Shown here one piece after another: positions 1 to 7,801 of a stretch of DNA of 64,000 nucleotides. The notes below the pieces were generated by a model, which saw only the letters and a program-made list of their open reading frames with translations, was not told where the DNA came from and searched no databases. Made by a program: the position numbers and the translations under genes. Position 1 is the first letter of the stretch, and each line of letters opens with the position of its first letter. The stretch is from Flagellimonas oceanensis. GTDB taxonomy: Bacteria > Bacteroidota > Bacteroidia > Flavobacteriales > Flavobacteriaceae. The DNA lies in contig NZ_RZNA01000004.1 of NCBI RefSeq assembly GCF_003992595.1, positions 1-64,000 on the forward strand, in the 5' to 3' direction.

Positions 1-25
1 GGGTCTGTAAATTAAACTCTGTCCG
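1..25. repeat. Left terminal inverted repeat of the IS256-family element
   Basis: Starts GGGTCTGTAAATTAAACTCT and matches the reverse complement of 1316-1340 at 20 of 25 positions. The transposase stop codon (TTA on this strand, 12-14) lies inside this repeat, so the gene uses nearly the whole element. Confidence 0.8.
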
Positions 26-1277
26 ATCCATCAATCCCTCTGGGGCTAGCCCCAGAGGGATTGGGATTTAATTCCAAGGGAATCCTCTCCCCAAATTTAA
101 TATAAAGTTGCTGGACCACCAGGCTCCAATTCTGCAGGGGCGATGTCCATTTCTTCTCGATGTTCCTGGTGGCCAGGTAGACCAGCTTGAGCAGGGCCAT
201 ATCGTTTGTAAAGGCCCCTTTGGTCTTGGTGACCTTGCGTACCTGGCGGTGGAAGCCCTCCACGGCATTGGTGGTATAGATCAGTTTGCGGATGGGCGGG
301 GTGTATTGGAAGTACTGGGAGAGCTCTTCCCAGTTGTTCTGCCAGGATTCAATGACCACGGGATATTTGCCTCCCCATTTTTCGCCCAGGGCCAGGAGTC
401 CGTCCTCGGCCACCTCCTTACTGGTGGCCCGGTATACCTCTTTGAGGTCCCGCATGAACTCCTTTTGGTCCTTTGAGGCAATATACCTGAGGGAATTGCG
501 TATCTGGTGTACAATGCACTTCTGTACCTGGGTCTTTGGGAATATGCTGAGTATGGCCTCGGTAAAGCCCTTCAGGTTATCGGTACAGGCAATAAGGATG
601 TCCTGCAGTCCACGGTTGTTCAGGTCGGTCAGCACCTGGAGCCAGAAGTTGGCACCCTCGCTCTCGGAGATGTACATGCCCAAAACTTCCTTATATCCCT
701 CCTTGTTGATGCCAAGTATGTTATAAAGGGCCTTGTGCTCGATCTTCCCATCGACCTTTACCTTGTAGTGCATGGCATCCAGCCACACGATGCAATAGAG
801 GGGCTCCAGGGGACGGTTCTGCCACGCCTTTACATCGGGGACGATCCGATCGGTGATCTGGCTTAAGACCGTATGGGAGATCTCCGTATCGTACATCTCC
901 TTGATATGGGACGAGATGTCGCGGTAACTCATCCCAAGGCCGTAGAGCCCGATGATCTTCTCCGAGAGATTGTCCGCCAGGATGGTCTGGCGTTTCTTCA
1001 CAAGTTCCGGCTCAAAGCTGCTCTGGCGGTCCTGCGGGGTATCGATGTCGAAGGTCCCAAAACCACTTTTCAGCGTCTTTTTTCCCTTGCCATTGCGTTT
1101 GTTGCCCTTGGTGCGCTCACCCTCGTCCAGATGGCCGTCCATCTCCGCCTCAAGGGCCTTCTCGATCACATTCTTCAGCATGGGGGCAAAGGCGCCTCCC
1201 TCACCGAAAAGGTTCTTGCCCGACATGAACTGCTCGAGCACCTTCTTTTCAAATTCTGTCTGTTCTTTCTTTGTCAT
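12..1277 (-). CDS. IS256-family transposase (Transposase_mut)
   Basis: This 421-residue DDE transposase catalyses cut-and-paste or copy-out movement of the surrounding element. The DDE triad can be read: Asp167 in VWLDAMHYKV, Asp233 in ACTDNLKGF and Glu340 in TTNAVEGFHRQVRK. The family's C-x2-C/H-like patch QKCIVHQIRNS follows the second Asp (Cys254, His257). The N-terminal part (about 1-150) carries the basic stretch expected to bind the terminal repeats. The length is within the normal range (about 390-430), and no frameshift or internal stop is visible, so the gene appears intact and possibly active. The start at 1277 lies about 40 bp inside the right inverted repeat. Its codon choice (many CTG, CGG, GGC) differs from the AT-richer flanking genes, which fits recent arrival. 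The family call is firm; activity is inferred. Confidence 0.95.
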   Translation of the reverse strand: MTKKEQTEFEKKVLEQFMSGKNLFGEGGAFAPMLKNVIEKALEAEMDGHLDEGERTKGNKRNGKGKKTLKSGFGTFDIDTPQDRQSSFEPELVKKRQTILADNLSEKIIGLYGLGMSYRDISSHIKEMYDTEISHTVLSQITDRIVPDVKAWQNRPLEPLYCIVWLDAMHYKVKVDGKIEHKALYNILGINKEGYKEVLGMYISESEGANFWLQVLTDLNNRGLQDILIACTDNLKGFTEAILSIFPKTQVQKCIVHQIRNSLRYIASKDQKEFMRDLKEVYRATSKEVAEDGLLALGEKWGGKYPVVIESWQNNWEELSQYFQYTPPIRKLIYTTNAVEGFHRQVRKVTKTKGAFTNDMALLKLVYLATRNIEKKWTSPLQNWSLVVQQLYIKFGERIPLELNPNPSGASPRGIDGSDRV

Positions 1278-1315
1278 GGTACTGTCTGAATAAAATTAAT
1301 ACTTCTAATCTTTTT

Positions 1316-1340
1316 CAGACAGAGTTCAGTTTACAGTCTC
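1316..1340. repeat. Right terminal inverted repeat of the IS256-family element
   Basis: Reads CAGACAGAGTTCAGTTTACA and on to 1340; imperfect inverted copy of 1-25. It lies just upstream of the transposase start and marks the junction with host DNA at 1340/1341. Confidence 0.78.
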
Positions 1341-1341
1341 G

Positions 1342-1461
1342 AAAGGTAATCAACTTGTTGAAGGTTATGGAGAACTGGATGATACCGGCATGGCATTTAA
1401 GGATAAAGAAACCATCAATTTCACCTCATCCATGCCTTTAATAAAATCCGAATGTGATTAA
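1342..1461 (+). pseudogene. 3' remnant of a gene interrupted by the IS element
   Basis: Directly after the IS right end an open frame of 39 codons continues to a TAA at 1459-1461. It begins KGNQLVEGYGEL and ends with a Cys-Asp pair. The frame stays open across the IS edge, has ordinary flavobacterial codon use and composition, and has no start codon near its beginning. This is what the C-terminal end of a gene cut by the transposon looks like. The rest would lie left of the window, beyond the IS. The fragment is too short for a family call; its hydrophilic, probably beta-rich sequence would suit a lipocalin-like or other small secreted domain, but that is a guess. Confidence 0.6.
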
Positions 1462-1490
1462 AATTATCTTTATTTCCCAATCCTATTTTT

Positions 1491-2096
1491 ATGAAACATC
1501 GTTTCCCTTTTCAGTTTACTTCTATTCTCTTTATTTTGATGCTTCAAGTCAACCTAAAAGCTCAAGAAATGGAACTTCCGTATAAAGAAATACCTGATTA
1601 TCCCTCCAACTATGCTTCGGGAAATGTTGTTTCCAGAATGATTGACGGATTAGGTTTTCGTTATTATTGGGCCACGGAAGGACTTACCGAGAAGGATTTA
1701 TTGTACCAACCTTCGGAAGGAGGGCGCACGGCAATGCAAACGCTAACCCATATTTTTAGCTTATCCCAATCCATTTTAATGACCAACAAAGGGGAGCACA
1801 TTATCCGAGCGGATGACATAACGGATTATTCCTTTGATGAATTACGCAAAATGACCTTGAGCAATTTAAAACAAGCCAGTGATTTGGTATTGGGCAAAGA
1901 CATTGATGCCTTGCAGGAACTCATCATTGTTTTTCGACAAGGAGAGAACACCTCGGAGTTTCCCTATTGGAACATGATCAATGGTATGATTACGGATTGC
2001 ATCCATCATACCGGTCAAGTAGTTTTGATGCGACGTGCCAGTGGTAATCCACAAAACCCCAATGTAAACGTGTTCTTGGGAAAGACCAAAGAGTAA
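1491..2096 (+). CDS. Exported DinB-family (DinB_2-like) four-helix metalloprotein
   Basis: A 201-residue protein with a clear signal peptide (basic start, hydrophobic core at about 10-21, likely cleavage after LKAQ at 24), so the mature protein should be periplasmic. The rest fits the DinB four-helix fold: His87 in the helix MQTLTHIFSLSQ and His172/173 in IHHTGQVVLMRR, the pattern that supplies a His-triad metal site in this superfamily. The long loop TAMQTLTHI and the final Arg-Arg before a Gly-rich turn are also typical. The members known best are thiol-dependent transferases or uncharacterised; no substrate can be read from the sequence. The gene stands alone, 30 bp after the disrupted gene, and its end converges on the SulP gene with only 9 bp between them. 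Confidence 0.8.
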   Translation: MKHRFPFQFTSILFILMLQVNLKAQEMELPYKEIPDYPSNYASGNVVSRMIDGLGFRYYWATEGLTEKDLLYQPSEGGRTAMQTLTHIFSLSQSILMTNKGEHIIRADDITDYSFDELRKMTLSNLKQASDLVLGKDIDALQELIIVFRQGENTSEFPYWNMINGMITDCIHHTGQVVLMRRASGNPQNPNVNVFLGKTKE

Positions 2097-2105
2097 CGTC
2101 CAACC

Positions 2106-3629
2106 TTAATCCACCACCACCTTATAGGTTGGATCTTCCAGAACATTCACTTCGATAATATCGTCGGCATTGGCCAACAATCTCCTACAGTCTCGGCTTA
2201 AGTGCTTCAAGTGTACTTTTTTGCCCACTTTTCGATAGCGTTCCGTGATCTTGTTCACGGCCTCAATGGCGGACATATCCACCAACCTGCTTTCCGCAAA
2301 GTCAATCACCACTTCTTCAGGATCGTTCAGTACATCAAACTTTTCGGCAAATAATGTGGTGCTTCCAAAGAATAGAGGACCGTATATTTCATAATGCTTC
2401 ACACCTTCGTCATCCATGCTTTTTCGGGCACGGATGCGTTTTGCGTTGTCCCAAGCAAATACCAATGCGGAAATGATAACGCCCACCAAAACAGCTAGAG
2501 CCAAATTATGAAGGAAGACAGTCACCAAGGTCACCAATACCATTACCAATACATCGGATTTTGGCATTCTACGGAAGGTCTTCAAACTCGCCCATTCAAA
2601 GGTTCCCAGTGCTACCATAATCATCAGACCTGTAAGGGCGGCCATGGGTACCTTTTCAATCAAGCTGGAACCGAACATGATAAAGACCAACAACATCAAG
2701 GCAGCAAAAATACCTGATAGTCGAGCCCTTGCCCCATTCGAGGTGTTGATCAAACTCTGCCCGATCATAGCACAACCACCCATACCGGAGAACAATCCAG
2801 AGAGAATGTTCGCTGTTCCTTGAGCAACAGCTTCTTTGTTGCCACGACCACGTGTTTCGGTAATCTCATCCACAATATTCAGGGTCAACAAACTCTCAAT
2901 CAAACCAACTCCCGCCATAATTGCGGCAAAAGGAAATATAATCTGCAAGGTTTCCCACGTAAAGGGAAGATCAGGAATATGAAAAGGAGGAAATGTTCCT
3001 TGAATGGAAGCGATATCCCCAATGGTGCGTGTATCCAATCCAAAGAAGAACACAATACCGAATACCAAAAGAATAGCGGCCAAGGACGCCGGAATTACTT
3101 TAGTGAGCTTGGGGAGTCCCCAAATCACCACCATGGTCAACAGTACCAATCCCAAGAAAATATAAAGGGTACTTCCACTCAACCATTCACCGTCGACAGT
3201 CTTGAACTGGCTCATCTGCGACATGAAGATGATCACAGCCAACCCGTTCACAAATCCAAAAATCACGGGATGAGGCACCAAACGCATTAATTTACCCAGT
3301 CGAAGAATACCAGCCAACAATTGTAAAATTCCTGCAAGAATCACGGTGGCAAAAACATACTCCACTCCATATTGCTGCGCCAAGGTAACGATGACAACCG
3401 CCACAGCTCCAGTAGCTCCAGAGATCATTCCCGGTCTACCTCCCAAAATGGAAGTGACCAGTCCCATTACAAATGCCGCATACAAACCGGTCAATGGGGA
3501 TAGGCCCGCGATAAAGGCAAAGGCGATGGCTTCGGGCACCAAGGCAAGTGCAACGGTTAAGCCCGATAAAATTTCTGTGCGATAGTTTACTTTTTGAGAA
3601 AAATCAAAAAGGTTGAGATACTTTTTCAT
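2106..3629 (-). CDS. SulP (SLC26) family inorganic anion permease with STAS domain
   Basis: A 507-residue inner-membrane transporter. The SulP core (about 1-400) is a run of hydrophobic helices, including the conserved opening DFSQKVNYRTEILSGLTVAL followed by a VPEAIAFAFIAGL helix, a GGRPGMISGATGAVAVVI segment and a Gly-rich GMGGCAMIGQSLIN loop. A cytoplasmic STAS domain fills about residues 412-507, with the core VVIDFAESRLVDMSAIEAV. Family members move sulfate, bicarbonate or other anions with protons or sodium; the substrate cannot be assigned. It differs clearly in sequence from the two SulP genes at 32 and 34 kb. It is transcribed alone; the next gene upstream on this strand is 80 bp away. 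Confidence 0.92.
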   Translation of the reverse strand: MKKYLNLFDFSQKVNYRTEILSGLTVALALVPEAIAFAFIAGLSPLTGLYAAFVMGLVTSILGGRPGMISGATGAVAVVIVTLAQQYGVEYVFATVILAGILQLLAGILRLGKLMRLVPHPVIFGFVNGLAVIIFMSQMSQFKTVDGEWLSGSTLYIFLGLVLLTMVVIWGLPKLTKVIPASLAAILLVFGIVFFFGLDTRTIGDIASIQGTFPPFHIPDLPFTWETLQIIFPFAAIMAGVGLIESLLTLNIVDEITETRGRGNKEAVAQGTANILSGLFSGMGGCAMIGQSLINTSNGARARLSGIFAALMLLVFIMFGSSLIEKVPMAALTGLMIMVALGTFEWASLKTFRRMPKSDVLVMVLVTLVTVFLHNLALAVLVGVIISALVFAWDNAKRIRARKSMDDEGVKHYEIYGPLFFGSTTLFAEKFDVLNDPEEVVIDFAESRLVDMSAIEAVNKITERYRKVGKKVHLKHLSRDCRRLLANADDIIEVNVLEDPTYKVVVD

Positions 3630-3711
3630 GGCTTCTTTCTTGAAGCGCGCAAAAGTAGCATTATTAAATGCAAGACCCTAATCGCACGGAAATTTTTAAG
3701 GATTTGATAAT

Positions 3712-4677
3712 CTACCAGTTAGTCAGCCCCAATAACTTTTCTCCGAGCGGACTTAATTTGGCGGTTTCGTATTTGGTTTGCTCCCATTTTCGTGGATCTC
3801 CTGGAAATGCGTAGCCTTCGGGAGCAATTCTATTTTTCCATGAATTGATGCGCCATTGTCGCATTTCTTCATTGTCTTCCTCAGCGGGCATCATGGAAAT
3901 GTATTGTGCAATCCGAACCTTGTCCCCTGAATTGTTGGGCCGGATTCCATGTGGCTGGGTACTGTTAAAAATCAGAAGGTCTCCAGCTTCCAGTTTTACC
4001 TTAACGATTTTGTCCTCCAATCCAGTGATGTCGGGTTGAAAATGGTCACGGTCTTCGGGTTGGGTCAGTTTCCAAGTATCATAATTTCGGTACAGCCAAG
4101 GTATGCACTGGAATCCGCCCATGTTCTCATCGGTTTGATCGGCAAGGGCCAATACACCCTGTACATTTTGAGGCTTGGTCTCCGGATCGTAGTCCCAATG
4201 AATGAACCCTTTTTTGTTCTCTCCCGGACGTTGCGGCATGTTCAAGTTGGCCCGATCTATGGTCACCCATAACTTTTCCGTTCCCCAAATGTCCACAAAG
4301 GCTTCGTATACTTTTTGTGTTTGTCTGTTGTTCCATAAAAGTTGATTGTTATATACTTCTACCATTCCAGTTCCCGTGAGTTCTTTCATTTTCATCTCCG
4401 CTCGGGGAGGCGCGTACCAGGTTTCTGGGTCATTCGGGTCTTTTTCATCAAACTCCCATAAAAAATCGGCGGTCGCCTTGGCTTGTTCCTTTGGAACGGC
4501 ATTTTTGATTACGATATACCCATTTTCCATCCAAAACGCCCAGTCCTCTTCGGAGAGCACGCGTAATGGTTTGCCATTAGATCTATCATTTAGCTTTGTT
4601 TTACTGCTGGTTGCCGTAGAGGGGTTTCCAGGAATTGCTTCGTGGGCCTTATTGGCCATTTCCATTTTTTGCTGCAT
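3712..4677 (-). CDS. Phytanoyl-CoA dioxygenase (PhyH) family Fe(II)/2-oxoglutarate oxygenase
   Basis: A 321-residue soluble enzyme with the non-haem iron facial triad of the PhyH family: His160-x-Asp162 in FIHWDYDPETKP and His243 in TQPHGIRPNNSGDKVR, with Arg246 or Arg255 placed to hold 2-oxoglutarate. The N-terminal 35 residues are low-complexity and polar (TATSSKTK) and may not be part of the fold; a later Met could be the true start. PhyH proteins hydroxylate unactivated carbons in lipids, natural products or ectoine; nothing here names the substrate and no ectoine genes are near. An AraC-type regulator is divergent across a 127-139 bp gap, which suggests substrate-induced control of this gene. 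Confidence 0.85.
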   Translation of the reverse strand: MQQKMEMANKAHEAIPGNPSTATSSKTKLNDRSNGKPLRVLSEEDWAFWMENGYIVIKNAVPKEQAKATADFLWEFDEKDPNDPETWYAPPRAEMKMKELTGTGMVEVYNNQLLWNNRQTQKVYEAFVDIWGTEKLWVTIDRANLNMPQRPGENKKGFIHWDYDPETKPQNVQGVLALADQTDENMGGFQCIPWLYRNYDTWKLTQPEDRDHFQPDITGLEDKIVKVKLEAGDLLIFNSTQPHGIRPNNSGDKVRIAQYISMMPAEEDNEEMRQWRINSWKNRIAPEGYAFPGDPRKWEQTKYETAKLSPLGEKLLGLTNW

Positions 4678-4816
4678 GTTATTTCTATTTTTTTAGTTGC
4701 AAAATGCTATACCCCAAAACTATGGGAGCAGATAAGCGGTTTCCACCCTAACATTGACCACTATTTGAACTATTTTGACTTTTAATGATTATTTTTATAA
4801 ATAATTGACCAATAAA

Positions 4817-5659
4817 ATGAAAATTCAGCTTGAAAACATACAACCCAACGAGAAGAGTTCCTTCCATTTATTGCACAATCCCAAGTTGAACGATCTCTTT
4901 TTTTGGCATTTTCATCCGGAGTTTGAACTGGTCTACATCGAGGGTGCAAACGGCAAGCGACACGTAGGGAGGCATATCTCCAATTTTAAGGGAAGTGACC
5001 TTGTTTTGATTGGTTCCAATATTCCCCATTTGAATTTTGATCATGGTATTAAAACCGAATATCACAAGGAAGTTTTGCACATCAGTGCGTCCCTTAAAGA
5101 AAAGGTGTTTACCGAAATAGAGGAACTGGAAGACGTGTATGAGTTGTTGGACAAGTCACAGCGCGGCATAGCTTTTTATGGTAAAACCAAGGAAACTGTG
5201 GGGGGCATAATGAAGCGATTACAAGGAATGAGTCGGTTTGAACAGTTCCTTAAAATTTTACAATTGCTCAAGCTTTTGGCCAAGAGTGATGATTATACGC
5301 TGTTACATCAAAAACCAATTATAAACGAAAAGGCCAACAAGCATCAGGAACGTTTGCAAAAGGTGTATTCCTATATTGACGAAAACTATTCCAGAAAAAT
5401 AGCCTTGGAGGATATTGCGGCATCCATCAATTTAGGTAAAGAAGCTTTTTGCAGGTATTTCAAAAAGAACACTGGGAGCACTTTTACCCATTTCTTGAAC
5501 CAGTATCGGATTACGCAAGCCAAACGCTTATTGTTGACCGGTAGGAACATTGGCGAAACTTGTTATGAATGTGGTTTTGAGAGCTTGTCTTATTTTAATC
5601 GGACCTTTAAAAAAATCAGTGGAGAGAATCCATCGGATTATAAAAAGAGAAACAAATGA
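4817..5659 (+). CDS. AraC-family transcriptional regulator with cupin sensor domain
   Basis: About 280 residues. The N-terminal half has the AraC cupin pattern (FFWHFHPEFELVYIEG, then SDLVLIGSNIPH), a likely small-ligand pocket. The C-terminal 100 residues hold two helix-turn-helix motifs: KIALEDIAASINLGKEAFCRYFKKNTG and the NIGETCYECGFESLSYFNRTFKKISG segment with the family's ending NPSDYKKR. A TTG four codons upstream (4805) could also start the frame; the ATG at 4817 is preferred. It is divergent from the PhyH dioxygenase gene, its most likely target. A hairpin terminator follows at once (5662-5699). Confidence 0.88.
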   Translation: MKIQLENIQPNEKSSFHLLHNPKLNDLFFWHFHPEFELVYIEGANGKRHVGRHISNFKGSDLVLIGSNIPHLNFDHGIKTEYHKEVLHISASLKEKVFTEIEELEDVYELLDKSQRGIAFYGKTKETVGGIMKRLQGMSRFEQFLKILQLLKLLAKSDDYTLLHQKPIINEKANKHQERLQKVYSYIDENYSRKIALEDIAASINLGKEAFCRYFKKNTGSTFTHFLNQYRITQAKRLLLTGRNIGETCYECGFESLSYFNRTFKKISGENPSDYKKRNK

Positions 5660-5661
5660 AA

Positions 5662-5699
5662 AAGAACCGCCCCGAGCTTAATTGCCCAGGGCGATTCTT
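5662..5699. terminator. Bidirectional hairpin between convergent araC-type and lipoprotein genes
   Basis: AAGAACCGCCC (5662-5672) pairs with GGGCGATTCTT (5689-5699), 10 of 11 positions, loop about 16 nt. It sits between two genes that converge (ending at 5659 and 5755), as expected for a shared terminator, although the T-tract is short. Confidence 0.65.
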
Positions 5700-5754
5700 A
5701 ACTAAATAACCAACCAAAAAAACTGTTTGTACAGTCGAACAAAACTGTTCTTCC

Positions 5755-6675
5755 TTACTTATCTCGTTGACGGGTAACGTCCATTACAGGGTTATTGGTC
5801 TTTGAACGTTTTTTACTTGTTCCGTCGCTTGATTTCAAATATTGAATGTATCCTCTTCCTGTAAATTCATACACCGTTCCGCTGGATACATGGTACAACT
5901 CTATGGTACTATCATTGATAACGTACAACTCAAAATAATCATTGCCCAAGAAGTCATAATCGAGTGTTAAAGTTTTGAGCGATCCATCGTTGGCCACATC
6001 ATACACTTCATAATCTCCTTCATAGTCCCACTGCACATTGGCGAGTGAAATACCCTTTGCATCCACCGAAGACCTGAAATACCCGCCTCCATCATCAAAA
6101 AACTGCAAATAGTTCTCCTCATCAAATTCGTTCAGGGCACCGACTTCACTGGTATAGGTTTTCTCCCAAACTTGGTATTCCTGTAAAAAATAGTGGATGT
6201 TATCGTAAAATATGAAGTCGTAATCAAAGTTGTTTTTTTGATACCCTTCCAAAATATAGGAAGTATCCGAACGAGGGTCGTAGATTTCCAACGTATTATT
6301 ATCCAAAGCGATAACTTCCAATAACCAAAGTCCGTCTACATCATGGTCTATTTCCACTTGACCACTATAGGTGGCGTAGGCACCCACATCAATACCAAGA
6401 CCATTGCCTGTTTTGCCAAGACCTGAAAGGTTGTTATTGGCATACACGATTCCCCTATCAAAAGAAATGGTAAAAGCTCGCTGTAAAAAGGGAACTTCAC
6501 CGTTTCCGCGGGTTTCGTTGATATCCACATACCAAAGATCATGAGATTCCAAAACCAAGGCGGTATTGATTGGTGGTTCTGTAATCAAATCATCTTCCAC
6601 AATAACCTCGGTGTAACAAGAACTGGCCATTAGACCAATAAACAAAATTCCAAAGAGTAGTTTTCTATTTTTCAT
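5755..6675 (-). CDS. Flavobacterial lipoprotein with a duplicated beta-rich domain
   Basis: The start was set at the ATG at 6675 because it gives a standard signal, KNRKLLFGILFIGLMASSC, with the lipid-modified Cys at residue 20 of 306; a longer frame from 6714 would bury the signal. The mature protein appears to consist of two related halves of about 120 residues. NNTLEIYDPRSDTSYILEGY (about 127-146) resembles the TIELYHVSSGTVYEFTGRGY stretch (about 257-276). The sequence is rich in Asp, Tyr and Gly with alternating hydrophobics, so mostly beta structure with perhaps a lipocalin-like or META-like shape. No catalytic motif can be recognised; I know of no function. The C-terminal 25 residues are basic and look disordered. 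Confidence 0.75.
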   Translation of the reverse strand: MKNRKLLFGILFIGLMASSCYTEVIVEDDLITEPPINTALVLESHDLWYVDINETRGNGEVPFLQRAFTISFDRGIVYANNNLSGLGKTGNGLGIDVGAYATYSGQVEIDHDVDGLWLLEVIALDNNTLEIYDPRSDTSYILEGYQKNNFDYDFIFYDNIHYFLQEYQVWEKTYTSEVGALNEFDEENYLQFFDDGGGYFRSSVDAKGISLANVQWDYEGDYEVYDVANDGSLKTLTLDYDFLGNDYFELYVINDSTIELYHVSSGTVYEFTGRGYIQYLKSSDGTSKKRSKTNNPVMDVTRQRDK

Positions 6676-6799
6676 AATCGAGGTTTTAAAGTTCTCTTTA
6701 CATAAACCAAGCACTGTGCCATAATTTTTAACTCTTTGATAATCAGAATATAATAGGCTGATAAATTTATTTTTTAGCTTTACACACTAATTTGGATGC

Positions 6800-7801
6800 A
6801 TGAAAGACAAGCTTACGTTTGGAGTTTTTGGAGGTGGAAGTTGGGGAACGGCCATAGTGAAGATGTTGACCGAAAATTTGGATGAGGTCAATTGGTATAT
6901 GCGAAGCGATTCCGCAATTCGTCACATTAAAAAAGAATGGCACAATCCTAACTATTTGAGTTCCGTGGAATTTGACGTGGACCAACTGAAGATGAGCTTT
7001 GACATTAATGAGGTTGTGGAAGCCTCCGACGTGCTCATTTTTGCCATTCCTTCTGCTTTTTTGGATAGGGAATTGCAGAATTTGACGGTTTCCTTGAAAG
7101 ATAAAATCATTTTTTCCGCCATTAAGGGGATTGTTCCCGAAAGCGGACGGATTGTTGGAGAACATTTCAATGAGAAATATGAAATCCCTTTTGAGAACAT
7201 CGGTGTAATCACGGGACCTTGCCATGCCGAAGAGGTGGCCTTGGAGCGATTATCTTACCTTACCATCGCCTGCGCTGATGCCGACAAGGCCAAAATGGTG
7301 GCAAAACATTTAAAGAGCGACTATATCCGTACCAAAATCTCCGATGACATTATTGGGACCGAATACGCTGCCATGCTGAAGAACATTTATGCCATTGCCG
7401 CGGGCATCGCGCACGGACTCGGCTACGGCGACAATTTCCAAAGTGTGTTGATGAGCAATGCCATCCGTGAAATGAAGCGTTTTATTGACCGCGTGTACAA
7501 AATGAAGCGTAACATCAATGCATCGGCATATCTGGGTGATTTATTGGTAACGGGATATTCCACATTCAGTAGGAACCGTATGTTCGGGAATATGATCGGT
7601 AAGGGCTACACCGTTAAAAGCGCGATGATGGAAATGAACATGGTGGCCGAAGGCTACTACGCGACCCAAAGTGCCCATGACCTTATGGACAAACTGCAAA
7701 AGAAGTCCAAAACACCCATCATAAACGCAGTGTACCAAGTACTTTACAAAAACAAGAATCCCAAAAAGGTATTTGAGAAGTTGACAGAGAAGTTGGATTA
7801 A
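6800..7801 (+). CDS. gpsA: NAD(P)-dependent glycerol-3-phosphate dehydrogenase
   Basis: The 333-residue cytoplasmic enzyme reduces dihydroxyacetone phosphate to sn-glycerol 3-phosphate, the backbone for phospholipids. The nucleotide-binding Rossmann motif GGGSWGTA is at 11-18, followed by VLIFAIPSAFL and the family loop ITGPCHAEEVA. The catalytic Lys is Lys194 in TEYAAMLKNIYAIAAGIAHGLGYGDN, an almost textbook GpsA signature. Length fits the family (about 330-340). The final four bases overlap the end of the convergent glpD, which encodes the opposing oxidative enzyme. Confidence 0.96.
   Translation: MKDKLTFGVFGGGSWGTAIVKMLTENLDEVNWYMRSDSAIRHIKKEWHNPNYLSSVEFDVDQLKMSFDINEVVEASDVLIFAIPSAFLDRELQNLTVSLKDKIIFSAIKGIVPESGRIVGEHFNEKYEIPFENIGVITGPCHAEEVALERLSYLTIACADADKAKMVAKHLKSDYIRTKISDDIIGTEYAAMLKNIYAIAAGIAHGLGYGDNFQSVLMSNAIREMKRFIDRVYKMKRNINASAYLGDLLVTGYSTFSRNRMFGNMIGKGYTVKSAMMEMNMVAEGYYATQSAHDLMDKLQKKSKTPIINAVYQVLYKNKNPKKVFEKLTEKLD

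Larger units (their letters stand above)
1..1340 (-). mobile_element. IS256-family insertion sequence, about 1340 bp
   Basis: A single transposase gene is bounded by imperfect inverted repeats at 1-25 and 1316-1340. Aligned outward to inward they agree at 20 of 25 positions and share CTGTAAA and AACTCTGTC. The left repeat begins at the first base of the window, so the target-site duplication (8-9 bp is usual in this family) cannot be tested. The element looks richer in G and C than the genes that follow. Beyond 1340 the sequence enters the tail of an interrupted gene, which supports the right boundary. Confidence 0.88.

Noticed and set aside
2820-3290. 156-codon plus-strand frame inside the SulP gene
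   Set aside because: Opposite to a fully supported transporter with no recognisable motif and odd composition (Asn, His, Gln rich).
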